Shown here piece after piece: positions 51,011 to 58,752 of a DNA stretch of 64,000 bases (position 1 is the first letter of the stretch; the number at the start of each line of letters is the position of its first letter). Under the pieces are notes generated by a model, which worked only from the letters and a program-made list of their open reading frames with translations, had not been told where the DNA came from and did not search any database. Origin of the DNA: RUG563 sp045590215 (GTDB lineage: Bacteria > Bacillota > Clostridia > Christensenellales > Aristaeellaceae); the NCBI GenBank assembly GCA_045590215.1, contig JAZNQO010000044.1:34881-98880 (forward strand), read 5' to 3'. A program made the position numbers and the translations under genes.

Positions 51011-51039
51011 ATTTTACTATTTTTTTGAGCTTTCGTCAA
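51011..51039 (-). promoter_or_regulatory. Sigma-A promoter of the frr-uppS-polC operon
   Basis: TTGACG (51039-51034), 17-base spacer, TAAAAT (51016-51011). The -35 overlaps the stop codon of the upstream cation exporter gene. No terminator was seen between the two genes. Confidence 0.8.
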
Positions 51040-52247
51040 TCATGGGATGCACCGAAATAATCCCGGTCAAAATGCACAACGCAACGGTATCGGGCGTCCA
51101 TGGTGGTGGCATGGGCCTGAATGCCGGAGAGCAACCCTTCCGTGTTCTTTACGGAAGAGGGCAGCAACACGTCAAACAAAAGATTGATGTTTTTATCCCC
51201 CGGCACCCTGCGGAAATCATGCAGCTGCAAAGGGGGCGTGAGGGACGCAAGATAGGCCACCATATCCGCTTTTGCCTGCTCCGTCTTTTCATCCCCGGAA
51301 ACCACAGGATCCATATGAATACAGATGGGCAGATGCAGCTTTTCCGCCAGTTCCCTTTCGGCCGTGTCAATCACCTCATGGGTCGCCACCAAATCGCAAT
51401 CAGCACTGACTTCCGCATGAATGGATGCCATGGAACGGCCGGGGCCGTAATCATGAATCACCAGATCATGCACCCCCAGAATACCGGGATAATTTGTCAG
51501 CATGTTAACAATTTTGTGGCCCAATTCCACATCCGGCTTGCCGCCAAGCAGGCGATTCACCGTATCGGATAGCACCTCCCACGCCGCCTTCAGCACAAGC
51601 AACGCCACCAACACGCCGGCATATCCGTCCAGCGGCCAGCCGGATATATGGGAAATGAGGGAAGCAATCGTAATCACCGAAGTGGAAACAGCATCCCCCA
51701 GGGAATCCTTGGACGCCGCCAGCAGCGTCGGGTTATCTGTCATTTTTCCCAGCTTCTTATAAAAGACACTCATCCAGCCTTTCACAATCACGCCAACCAT
51801 CAAAAGCACAAAGGTGAGGATGGAAAAGGCGGAGGCCTTCCCGGCAATGATGCTCTCCACGCCGGATTTAATCAATTCCAGCCCGAAAAAGGCAATCAGT
51901 ACGCCCACCACAAGCGCACCCAGATACTCAATACGGCCATGGCCGAAGGGGTGATCTTCATCCTGGGGCTTTTGCGCCATGCGCACAGAAATTAACGACA
52001 CCAGGCTGGCTCCGGCATCAGAGAGGTTATTCACGCCGTCTGCCGTGATGGCAACAGAGCCCATCACAAAGCCCAGCAGCATCTTCATCAGGCTCAATAC
52101 AATATTCAACATCAGCCCCACGAAGAATCCCAACGTGCCGATTTTCTTGCGCATATCCTGATCCGCAATCACTGCAAGGGACTGTGTGCCATTTGCCCTT
52201 TGCGCTTTATCGAAAGCAAATCTCTTCAGCAATGCCTCCGTTATCAT
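51036..52247 (-). CDS. Cation diffusion facilitator (CDF) transporter
   Basis: A 403-residue divalent metal exporter (Zn, Mn, Fe or Co with H+ exchange). Six membrane helices; metal-site residues appear in SVAITADGVNNLSDAG (DGVNNLSD for the usual HSLSD type) and SKDSLGDAVSTS; DHPFGHGRIEYLGALVVG is the CDF signature. The cytoplasmic C-terminal domain is followed by about 100 extra residues (YPGILGVHDLVIHDYGPGRS and on), as in the MamM/YdfM-like long group. The DGVNNLSD/KDSLGD pattern resembles Mn-type CDFs. ATG 52247 overlaps the ribF-like stop by ATGA and is preferred to ATG 52265. Confidence 0.92.
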   Translation of the reverse strand: MITEALLKRFAFDKAQRANGTQSLAVIADQDMRKKIGTLGFFVGLMLNIVLSLMKMLLGFVMGSVAITADGVNNLSDAGASLVSLISVRMAQKPQDEDHPFGHGRIEYLGALVVGVLIAFFGLELIKSGVESIIAGKASAFSILTFVLLMVGVIVKGWMSVFYKKLGKMTDNPTLLAASKDSLGDAVSTSVITIASLISHISGWPLDGYAGVLVALLVLKAAWEVLSDTVNRLLGGKPDVELGHKIVNMLTNYPGILGVHDLVIHDYGPGRSMASIHAEVSADCDLVATHEVIDTAERELAEKLHLPICIHMDPVVSGDEKTEQAKADMVAYLASLTPPLQLHDFRRVPGDKNINLLFDVLLPSSVKNTEGLLSGIQAHATTMDARYRCVVHFDRDYFGASHD

Positions 52248-52780
52248 AAAATCACCCGCTTCCAATGTTCCGGCACAGCCCGGCCGAGCAGCCTTTCTGC
52301 CTTCAAAATATCACCCTCCTGCAAGGCCTTCCGGATGGCCGTGCTGGAAACCTTTTCGCCGTCCAGGCAAAAGGCAGCTACTTTTTCAAAGCCCATATTT
52401 TCCCTGCGGCACATAGCGGAAAGAGCTTCTGTATCCCATGCTCCTTTATAGCCAAAGCGATGGTCTTCGCCGCAAATCACATACCGGGCACCAATCTCCC
52501 GGCAAATGACCTTTTCAAAAAAATCTTCTCCCGACATTTGACGCATGCTTTCATCAAATACCGTTATATGCACATGGTGAGCACCCCAGTCCAACAAAAG
52601 CTGCTTTCTTTCTTCCAAAGTGGTCAAAGCTTGCTTGAAGGGGGAGCGGTCAAAGGTATGCACGCACAGGGGCAGGCCATTTTCCTTGGCTGCTTTCAGC
52701 CCGACACGGAGCAATGCCTGATGACCCAAATGCAGCCCGTCAAAAAAGCCAAGGCATAATACGCAGTCCTTTTCTTGCAC
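52244..52780 (-). CDS. FAD synthetase domain protein (RibF without flavokinase)
   Basis: A 178-residue nucleotidyltransferase matching only the N-terminal FMN adenylyltransferase part of bifunctional RibF (about 310 residues). Motifs: LGFFDGLHLGHQALL with HLGH, CVHTFDRSPFKQAL, YVICGEDHRFGYKG and VSSTAIRKALQEGDI. The frame stops where the riboflavin kinase domain would start. GTG 52780 has AAAGGAGG eight bases upstream. The end overlaps the CDF gene by ATGA, an unusual partner. It may be a second, FAD-only enzyme beside a full RibF encoded elsewhere. Confidence 0.88.
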   Translation of the reverse strand: MQEKDCVLCLGFFDGLHLGHQALLRVGLKAAKENGLPLCVHTFDRSPFKQALTTLEERKQLLLDWGAHHVHITVFDESMRQMSGEDFFEKVICREIGARYVICGEDHRFGYKGAWDTEALSAMCRRENMGFEKVAAFCLDGEKVSSTAIRKALQEGDILKAERLLGRAVPEHWKRVIL

Positions 52781-52838
52781 CTGTGTTTCCTCCTTTCATC
52801 ATCAGCTCACGGTTTTTCTTTTCTTTCTGATTCTTGAT

Positions 52839-52867
52839 ATTTTATCATATTTTTTCCATTCCTGCAA
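52839..52867 (-). promoter_or_regulatory. Sigma-A promoter of the FAD synthetase-CDF operon
   Basis: TTGCAG (52867-52862), 17-base spacer, TAAAAT (52844-52839). There is no room for an FMN riboswitch between it and the start codon. Confidence 0.78.
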
Positions 52868-52879
52868 CGCAAAGAAAAA

Positions 52880-52898
52880 AACCGGGATACACCCGGTT
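52880..52898 (-). terminator. Terminator after the flavin reductase gene
   Basis: AACCGGG (52880-52886), loop ATACA, CCCGGTT (52892-52898); on the minus strand TTTTTTTCTTTG follows. Confidence 0.8.
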
Positions 52899-52917
52899 CC
52901 GGAATGAAAAACAAATT

Positions 52918-53475
52918 TTACAGATAATCGCCGATGGTGCCAAGATGCTTTCCTAAGCTATGATAATCCCCGGAATAAATGACAGGATTCAGCTTTATCA
53001 AATCAAGGCTGCTTCCTTCGCCCTCATAGGCTACATTTTCATCCACGCTCACATTTTCCGCAGCGCAGAAGAACGTTTCGCTTTCCCCTGTTACCACGCT
53101 TTTCACCACCTGCAATTCATACACAAAGGGGCTTTCGTCCAGCGTGGGCACATCCAGCTTTTCCCCTTTTGATACGGCATAAGGCACGGCGTTTTTCTGC
53201 CCGGCATGGCCGGAAACACTGCCCAGATAATCCGCCAGCGGTAGCATGGGCACGCTTACCAGATTGGCAGATAATTTGCCTTCCCTTTGCACGTTTTTCT
53301 TCGTTTTCTTGCCGCCGTACATGCTGATAACAATCAGCGGCCTTTCTCCGTCATCCATAACGGACAGCCATGTGATGGGAGCAAAATTGGCCTTGCCCTC
53401 TTCGTCATAAGTGCCGATTAAAAACATAGGCTGCACGCACATGGAATGGTTTCCCGGCCGATTGCTTCTTTTCAT
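52918..53475 (-). CDS. Flavin reductase family protein (FMN-binding split barrel)
   Basis: A 185-residue protein of the flavin reductase-like family. Visible: CVQPMFLIGTYDEEGKANFA and PITWLSVMDDGERPLIVISM at the FMN site, NLVSVPMLPLADYLGSVSGH in the middle, and a C-terminal LIKLNPVIYSGDYHSLGKHL, the usual tail. Family members reduce FMN with NAD(P)H or bind FMN for unknown redox work. ATG 53475 with GAGGGG upstream is chosen. It follows the XRE/FMN-barrel fusion by ten bases, so the pair is probably co-transcribed. The substrate is unknown. Confidence 0.88.
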   Translation of the reverse strand: MKRSNRPGNHSMCVQPMFLIGTYDEEGKANFAPITWLSVMDDGERPLIVISMYGGKKTKKNVQREGKLSANLVSVPMLPLADYLGSVSGHAGQKNAVPYAVSKGEKLDVPTLDESPFVYELQVVKSVVTGESETFFCAAENVSVDENVAYEGEGSSLDLIKLNPVIYSGDYHSLGKHLGTIGDYL

Positions 53476-53485
53476 TGTTTTCCCC

Positions 53486-54085
53486 TCACTTATATTGAAT
53501 TTCATCCGCCTGCAAGCGGAACAAAATCAGCTCTTTCCGTGCCGTTCCGGCATATTCCTGCCCGATCATGGGATAAATATTTTCCATTTCCTCCATGGCT
53601 GCCGATGATGTTTCGGGCAGCATTTTTCCGCTGATGCGGATCCATTTGCGCAAATCCATATGATACGCCGCTATGGAAACCGCAGGTGTTTCCATCAATT
53701 CCCGGTACACCTGCTTGCGCTTATCGGTGGCAATGAGGATGGCGTTCTCATAAGCCCCAATCATCCCCATCGGTCGCTGATTAGGCATTCCATCCTTCAA
53801 TGTGGCTAAAAAGAAAAAGCCGCAGGCGCGAATGAACCGCACCGCCTCCTCGGCAGAAATGACGCCGTTTTCGCCTTCTGGCCGCTGCCTGTCCCCGATC
53901 AGAAGATAATCAATGCTGCAATCAAACAGCCGGCTCAAGCGAATCAGCTTTTCCGTTTCGGGAAAGGCCGCATCCATTTCCCATCTGGAGACCGATTGCC
54001 GGGAAACGTCCAGCATTTCGGCCAGCTGCTCCTGGGTCCAGTTCTTTTCTTTGCGGCAGGCTGCCAATTTTTCTCCTGTGGTCAT
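53486..54085 (-). CDS. XRE DNA-binding domain fused to a pyridoxamine-oxidase-like FMN barrel
   Basis: A 199-residue fusion. Residues 1-65 are a helix-turn-helix (GEKLAACRKEKNWTQEQLAE, then SRQSVSRWEMDAAFPETEKL). Residues 80-199 resemble the pyridoxamine 5'-phosphate oxidase-type split barrel (AVRFIRACGFFFLATLKDGM with PNQRPMGMIGAYENAILIAT, then VSIAAYHMDLRKWIRISG). The barrel could bind FMN or another flavin and make DNA binding redox- or flavin-responsive. ATG 54085 has GGGAGGG upstream. It precedes the flavin reductase gene, which it may control. Confidence 0.87.
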   Translation of the reverse strand: MTTGEKLAACRKEKNWTQEQLAEMLDVSRQSVSRWEMDAAFPETEKLIRLSRLFDCSIDYLLIGDRQRPEGENGVISAEEAVRFIRACGFFFLATLKDGMPNQRPMGMIGAYENAILIATDKRKQVYRELMETPAVSIAAYHMDLRKWIRISGKMLPETSSAAMEEMENIYPMIGQEYAGTARKELILFRLQADEIQYK

Positions 54086-54226
54086 TTTTTCTTCCCTCCC
54101 GTTTTTATTGTAAGCCAAAGAACGCAAAAAGGAAACCCATTTTCCATTGCCTTGTGCAAAGTTCAAAGTGCTTTATTTTAATTAATTTCTTTTAATCGAA
54201 TTTTTGCCATTCTTCTTAATTGTCCC

Positions 54227-54255
54227 TTGCAATTTGGTTTGTTTGGCCTTATAAT
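54227..54255 (+). promoter_or_regulatory. Sigma-A promoter of the GH130-lacI operon
   Basis: TTGCAA (54227-54232), 17-base spacer, TATAAT (54250-54255). The following leader contains AACTTAAAGCAGATTTAA and TTTGCTTTA, A/T-rich sequence where a LacI operator would be expected; none is certain. Confidence 0.8.
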
Positions 54256-54339
54256 GAACTTAAAGCAGATTTAATTTGCTTTATTTACAAAACGTAGTTA
54301 ATGTTTTCTGCAAAATCATCAGAAAGGAAGATGCACCCC

Positions 54340-55362
54340 ATGCCCAAGTATCAGATCATCGCCCCGAAGCTCCCCAACATCCCGTGGCAGGAAAAGCCCG
54401 CCGATGCCAAAAACAGCCCCCTGTGGCGTTACAGCGAAAACCCCATCATTGACCGCAATCCCATCCCCGGCGTAGCCCGCATTTTTAACTCCGCCGTGAT
54501 GCCCTATGGCGATCAGTTCATCGGCGTTTTCCGGGGCGAGCAGACCAACGGCATCCCCCACATTTACCTGGGTCATTCCAAGGACGCCATCCATTGGGAT
54601 ATTGAGCCGGAAAAGATTCCCTTTGTGGATGAAAACGGCGAGTCCTTCATGCCCTATTATGCTTATGACCCCCGGCTGGTCAAGGTGGACGACACCTATT
54701 ACATCATGTGGTGTCAGGATTTTTACGGTGCCGCCATCGGCGTGGCCAAGACCCAAGATTTCAAAACCTTCACCCGCATTGAAAACCCCTTCCTGCCCTT
54801 TAACCGCAATGCGGTTTTGTTTCCCCGGAAAATTAACGGCAATTTCGTGATGATGAGCCGCCCCTCCGACAGCGGCCACACGCCCTTCGGCGATATCTTC
54901 ATCAGCGAAAGCCCGGATATGAAATACTGGGGCTGCCATCGCCATGTGATGAGCAGGGGCAACGAATGGTGGGAAAGCCTGAAAATCGGCGGCGGCGCAG
55001 CCCCCATCGAAACCAGCGAAGGATGGCTTTTGTTCTATCACGGCGTAGCGGGAACCTGCAACGGCTATGTGTATTCCATCGGCGGAGCCATTTTGGATAT
55101 CGATAACCCCTCCAAGGTGAAATACCGCTGCGAAAACTGGCTGCTGACCCCCGAACAGTGGTACGAAGAAAGAGGCTTTGTGCCCAACGTCTGCTTCCCC
55201 TGCGCCACGCTGCATGACCCCGATTCCGGCAAGATTGCCGTCTATTACGGTGCTGCGGACAGCTATGTGGGGCTGGCCTTCGGCCATGTGGACGAAATTA
55301 TCGACTACATCAAAAACAACAGCAAAGTAAACGACACCGATACCGAAATCGGCCGCAGGTAA
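54340..55362 (+). CDS. Glycoside hydrolase family 130 beta-mannoside phosphorylase
   Basis: A 340-residue five-bladed beta-propeller enzyme that phosphorolyses beta-mannosides to mannose 1-phosphate. Characteristic segments: NPIIDRNPIPGVARIFNSAV, FIGVFRGEQTNGIPHIYLGH, the catalytic Asp in YAYDPRLVKVDDTYYIMW, and GGAAPIETSEGWLLFYHGVA. Length fits the mannooligosaccharide or mannosylglucose phosphorylase subfamilies, between which I cannot decide. ATG 54340 is preferred (AAGGAAG nine bases upstream); ATG 54331 is possible. No signal peptide, so it acts inside the cell on imported disaccharides. The next gene is its likely regulator. Confidence 0.92.
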   Translation: MPKYQIIAPKLPNIPWQEKPADAKNSPLWRYSENPIIDRNPIPGVARIFNSAVMPYGDQFIGVFRGEQTNGIPHIYLGHSKDAIHWDIEPEKIPFVDENGESFMPYYAYDPRLVKVDDTYYIMWCQDFYGAAIGVAKTQDFKTFTRIENPFLPFNRNAVLFPRKINGNFVMMSRPSDSGHTPFGDIFISESPDMKYWGCHRHVMSRGNEWWESLKIGGGAAPIETSEGWLLFYHGVAGTCNGYVYSIGGAILDIDNPSKVKYRCENWLLTPEQWYEERGFVPNVCFPCATLHDPDSGKIAVYYGAADSYVGLAFGHVDEIIDYIKNNSKVNDTDTEIGRR

Positions 55363-55368
55363 GAAGCT

Positions 55369-56394
55369 ATGCCACAGAATAAAAATAGCGTGCGCATGGC
55401 GGATATTGCCAAAGAACTGCATATCAGCACGGTGGCCGTCTCCAAAGCCCTGAACAATCAAAAAGGCGTCAGCGAAGAGCTGCGGCAGCAGGTAAAAGAG
55501 CTGGCCAAAAGCATGGGCTATCATTCCCCGGCGCAATTGCGCCGCATGCAGGGCAAAACCGGCTATAACATCGGCGTCCTGATCCCCACCCAGTATTTAG
55601 GCAGCAACGATGCTTTTTACTGGAAGCTGTATCAGGAAGTGACAGCCCGTGCCATGAAGAAGGATTGCTTTGTGCTGCTGGAATTGCTCAGCAATGAGGA
55701 CGCACAAGCAAAGCATCTGCCAAAGCTCATTACGGAAGATAAAGCCGATGGCCTCATCATCATCGGCAAGCCGCCCTTTGATTACGCCAAAACGCTGAAA
55801 AAAGCATGGCAAAAGCCCATTGTTTATCTGGATTTTTACGATTCCGATATCCATGCCGATTCTGTGCTTTCCAACAGCTTCTATGGCTCCTTCCTGCTCA
55901 CCCAGCACCTTGTGGAAATGGGACATCGCCAGATCGGCTTCGTGGGCACCCTGCTTGCCACCGATTCCATCACCGACCGGTATCTGGGCTTCACCAAATG
56001 TATGCTGGAAAACGAGCTGAGCATCCGCTCTGAATGGATTTTGCCGGATCGTGACCGGCAGACAGGTGCCCTTGTGCCCTTTGCCTTGCCGCAAGAAATG
56101 CCCACCGCCTTTGTCTGCAACAGCGATTACACCGCCGGTATGCTCATGCTTCATTTGGAAAAGCAGGGGTATCGGGTGCCGGAAGATATTTCCGTGGTGG
56201 GCTTTGATAACCACCAGATTCCGGGGCTTCTTTCCGTGGGGCTCACCACCTATGCCGTGGATCTGCACGAAATGGCGCATATGGCCGTGAAGGCCATGCT
56301 CAAGCGGCTGATGAAAGAGCCGTGGAAGCAGGGCATGCACATCACCGACGGCGAGCTCATCATCAAAAACAGCGTACGAAACCTGAAAAAATAA
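55369..56394 (+). CDS. LacI-family transcriptional regulator
   Basis: A 341-residue regulator: N-terminal LacI helix-turn-helix (VRMADIAKELHISTVAVSKA, then LNNQKGVSEELRQQV with the hinge at about 50-62) and a periplasmic-binding-protein-like sensor (GVLIPTQYLG, DGLIIIGKPPFD, GHRQIGFVGT, VPEDISVVGFDNHQIPGLLS). It lies six bases after the GH130 gene and shares its promoter, so it probably represses the operon until a mannoside or its derivative is bound. A terminator follows. Confidence 0.94.
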   Translation: MPQNKNSVRMADIAKELHISTVAVSKALNNQKGVSEELRQQVKELAKSMGYHSPAQLRRMQGKTGYNIGVLIPTQYLGSNDAFYWKLYQEVTARAMKKDCFVLLELLSNEDAQAKHLPKLITEDKADGLIIIGKPPFDYAKTLKKAWQKPIVYLDFYDSDIHADSVLSNSFYGSFLLTQHLVEMGHRQIGFVGTLLATDSITDRYLGFTKCMLENELSIRSEWILPDRDRQTGALVPFALPQEMPTAFVCNSDYTAGMLMLHLEKQGYRVPEDISVVGFDNHQIPGLLSVGLTTYAVDLHEMAHMAVKAMLKRLMKEPWKQGMHITDGELIIKNSVRNLKK

Positions 56395-56411
56395 GAACAT
56401 ACACAAAAAAT

Positions 56412-56446
56412 CGCCGGAATGCTTTTCAAACATCCCGGCGGTTTTT
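56412..56446. terminator. Terminator after the LacI regulator gene
   Basis: CGCCGGAATG (56412-56421) pairs with CATCCCGGCG (56431-56440) with one mismatch, then GTTTTTT. It may also serve the convergent gene that ends at 56446. Confidence 0.82.
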
Positions 56447-56850
56447 TATGTTTCCAGCTTGATTTTGACCGTAGCCAACGCTACAACAATCAGCCCGATG
56501 CAGCCGATGAAAAAATCAATCCACGGCGACAGCTTCAGGGCATAAGAAAAACAAGAAAAGAAGAAAAAGGGCACAACAAACTTCATAAACAGCTTCAAAT
56601 GCGCCATGGCAAATTTCCTGCGCTGTTCGCTGGTGGCTCTTTGGGCCTGCTCAAACGTGACGCCATTAATCCAATAAATGCGCTCCGTCACATAAATGAT
56701 ATAAACCAGTGCCGTCACCCCAAGGGAACATAGCTGTATCGTACACCGCAGAACCAAACCAATATCCACCAGAAAACAGCAGGCTGTTTCCAACAGCAAA
56801 AAGCAAATCGTCCAGATTATCAGCCCGGCATAGCTTTTTTCATTCGCCAT
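56446..56850 (-). CDS. Small integral membrane protein, unknown function
   Basis: A 134-residue protein with four predicted membrane helices (GLIIWTICFLLLETACCFLV; IQLCSLGVTALVYIIYVTER; FMKFVVPFFFFSCFSYAL; WIDFFIGCIGLIVVALATV) and a basic loop with EQAQRATSEQRRKFAMAHLK. I do not recognise a family. ATG 56850 with TGGAGGCGAGAG upstream is taken; the frame runs 46 codons further without better signals. It stands alone between convergent lacI and a divergent small gene. Confidence 0.75.
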   Translation of the reverse strand: MANEKSYAGLIIWTICFLLLETACCFLVDIGLVLRCTIQLCSLGVTALVYIIYVTERIYWINGVTFEQAQRATSEQRRKFAMAHLKLFMKFVVPFFFFSCFSYALKLSPWIDFFIGCIGLIVVALATVKIKLET

Positions 56851-56869
56851 ATCTCTCGCCTCCATTATC

Positions 56870-56878
56870 ATCATAGCA
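56870..56878 (-). promoter_or_regulatory. Possible extended -10 promoter of the small membrane protein gene
   Basis: On the minus strand TGCTATGAT (56878-56870), an extended -10, about 20 bases before the start codon. No clear -35. Confidence 0.4.
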
Positions 56879-56987
56879 TAAAAACCCTTTTTCAGCTGTT
56901 TTTTTGCCTGTAAACCGCTTTTTTCCGCTTCTTTTGTGCATATTTCTCCTCCAAATATCACACACTGAAGGCAGGGAGGAATGTCCA

Positions 56988-57134
56988 ATGGAAAAGCAGC
57001 GAAAGAAAGCGTACCTTCGGGGCATGGAAGAGCTCATCAGCCGGGAAGCACATTCGGATGTGCTGGGTAGCTATACCGGCGTGCCCCAGGACCCAGACGA
57101 CCTGATCCCCGTGCAGGATGCGGATGATCTGTAA
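56988..57134 (+). CDS. Small acidic protein, 48 residues
   Basis: Sequence begins EKQRKKAYLRGMEELISREA and ends in PQDPDDLIPVQDADDL. It has a basic helical start and an acidic, Pro- and Asp-rich end, no membrane helix. GGGAGG lies eight to nine bases before ATG 56988 and a clear terminator follows, so it is very likely expressed. I recall similar short clostridial proteins ending in QDADDL but know no function. Confidence 0.75.
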   Translation: MEKQRKKAYLRGMEELISREAHSDVLGSYTGVPQDPDDLIPVQDADDL

Positions 57135-57138
57135 GCAA

Positions 57139-57176
57139 AAAGGGCTGTCAAAAAGAAGACAGTCCTTTCCTTTTGC
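57139..57176 (+). terminator. Terminator of the 48-residue protein gene
   Basis: AAAGGGCTGTC (57139-57149), 8-base loop, GACAGTCCTTT (57158-57168) with one G-T pair, then CCTTTTGCGTTTTTTT. Confidence 0.8.
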
Positions 57177-57182
57177 GTTTTT

Positions 57183-58133
57183 TTATTTCCGCTGAATCAG
57201 TACTGTCAGCATACCCTCCTGGGGCAGAGCTAAAATTTCAATATCATAGGGCAGCGTGTTTTCAAACGTAAAATCATAAACACCCACAGCAGCATCATAA
57301 AACTGGGGCACATAATCCACCCCGAGATAGCGGTGCATTTCCCATTCATGCACCTGCAATGGCAGCGTCAAAACGGCGTTATACAGCGTTGTGGTCAGCT
57401 GGCAAACACCGCCTCCATAGCCATAGCCCTTGGCACTGATATTGGGCGCATATTGGTACCCGTTCCCTTGGGAATAGGGCGCACACAGAGCGTCAAAGGA
57501 AAACATTTCGCCGCTTTTTACCACTGCTTCATGAATTCGCTCACAGCCCAATTCAATATTAAATTTTCTTTCCTCGATTCTTCCCTTGCCCTGCTGACGG
57601 CCAAAAAACGTGGTAAAGCCGCCGATGATCTCCCCGGGCTTTGCTTCCCTCCAATCGGCAAAGGGATGATAGGACGCCTGCTCCGGGGTAATCAGCATTT
57701 CGCTGCGCCATACCGGCAAAATGCATCCGTTTTCCCCATCCGTCCGCACACAGGCCAATTGCCCCGGCAAAGCTGTCATTCCTTGAAAATACCCCTCACA
57801 AACAAAAACCTCATCTTCAAAGCTGATATACCCCTGCATGGGCTGATGCCCCGGCAACGGATATTTCATTGCGTTCAGAGAACGAAAATGATACAAATAT
57901 TCCGTTTTGCAATAGCCAACCTGATTGCCATATGCAGCCTTGCACCATTCTTCGCCATATTCCAAAACATACATCTTTTTTCCATTCAGTATATTTTCCA
58001 CCATCTGCCCTTGAACATCATCCAACAGGTAAAACTCTTTTCTGGTTTTCACTTCATACATTTTTTCCTCTTCCCCATGCACGCACGGGCAAAGCATCCA
58101 TAAGCACATCAGCATCAACCAAAACTTTTTCAT
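57183..58133 (-). CDS. VanW-family secreted protein
   Basis: A 316-residue protein with a signal peptide (KKFWLMLMCLWMLCPCVHG), an SH3-like N-terminal half (YVLEYGEEWCKAAYGNQVGY) and a VanW domain: FNIELGCERIHEAVVKSGEM, FSFDALCAPYSQGNGYQYAP, YGYGGGVCQLTTTLYNAVL and HEWEMHRYLGVDYVPQ. VanW proteins were named from vancomycin resistance clusters, but most, like this one, are not in such clusters; their role is at the cell wall and undefined. It follows recX by 13 bases. Confidence 0.9.
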   Translation of the reverse strand: MKKFWLMLMCLWMLCPCVHGEEEKMYEVKTRKEFYLLDDVQGQMVENILNGKKMYVLEYGEEWCKAAYGNQVGYCKTEYLYHFRSLNAMKYPLPGHQPMQGYISFEDEVFVCEGYFQGMTALPGQLACVRTDGENGCILPVWRSEMLITPEQASYHPFADWREAKPGEIIGGFTTFFGRQQGKGRIEERKFNIELGCERIHEAVVKSGEMFSFDALCAPYSQGNGYQYAPNISAKGYGYGGGVCQLTTTLYNAVLTLPLQVHEWEMHRYLGVDYVPQFYDAAVGVYDFTFENTLPYDIEILALPQEGMLTVLIQRK

Positions 58134-58146
58134 TTTCCCCCACCCT

Positions 58147-58749
58147 TTATCCTTTGTTTTTCAGTACTTCGCTTGCCGCCTTCTTCGCCGTTTGCCAGTC
58201 ATAGCCTCTTCTGACCAGTGCCTGCATCAGCTTCTGGCTGTTGCCCTGCACCCGGCGAAGGATTTTTTCCGCTTGCTTGACAGCGGACGCCATTTCCTTT
58301 TCTTCGTCCATCTGATCCAGCGCATGTTGCACCGTGCTTTCCGCAACACCCTTTTGCTTCAGCTCCATGGCAATACGCCGCTTGCCATATTTGCCCGTCC
58401 TGTGGTTCACCCATGTTTCGGCGAACCGCTCGTCGGAATACAAATGATGCCCCTGCAGCGTTTCCATCACCCGGGCAATGGTTTCCTCGTGATAATACAC
58501 CCTTTTCAGCCGCTGGATGATCTCCTTTTCGCTGCGCTCACGCAGAGCCAGATAATCCACCGCCGCCTTCAGCGCATGGGGATAGCCTTTCTCCCTTACA
58601 AACTGCCGATACGCTTCCGCATCCACCGCTTGCCCTATGCGCACACGCCTTTCCAAATATAAAGCAGACGGCACTTTTAATACATCACCCGATGCCAGAC
58701 GGATGGTAGCCACCCCTCCGGCACGCTTCACTTCTGTCACTCTGTCCAT
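58147..58749 (-). CDS. recX: Regulatory protein RecX
   Basis: A 200-residue protein that binds RecA filaments and limits recombination. The three-helix repeats typical of RecX are visible: AVDYLALRERSEKEIIQRLK, LYSDERFAETWVNHRTGKYG with KRRIAMELKQKGV, and the third repeat LMQALVRRGYDWQTAKKAA. The N-terminal 45 residues form a beta-rich extension (IRLASGDVLKVPSALYLERR) seen in Gram-positive members. recA is not next to it. It starts four bases from the end of the hydrolase gene and runs into vanW. Confidence 0.92.
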   Translation of the reverse strand: MDRVTEVKRAGGVATIRLASGDVLKVPSALYLERRVRIGQAVDAEAYRQFVREKGYPHALKAAVDYLALRERSEKEIIQRLKRVYYHEETIARVMETLQGHHLYSDERFAETWVNHRTGKYGKRRIAMELKQKGVAESTVQHALDQMDEEKEMASAVKQAEKILRRVQGNSQKLMQALVRRGYDWQTAKKAASEVLKNKG

Positions 58750-58752
58750 CTT

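Noticed and set aside
52781..52917. FMN riboswitch ahead of the FAD synthetase gene
   Set aside because: The promoter lies within 90 bases of the start codon, leaving too little leader for the known FMN aptamer, and none of its conserved sequence is seen.
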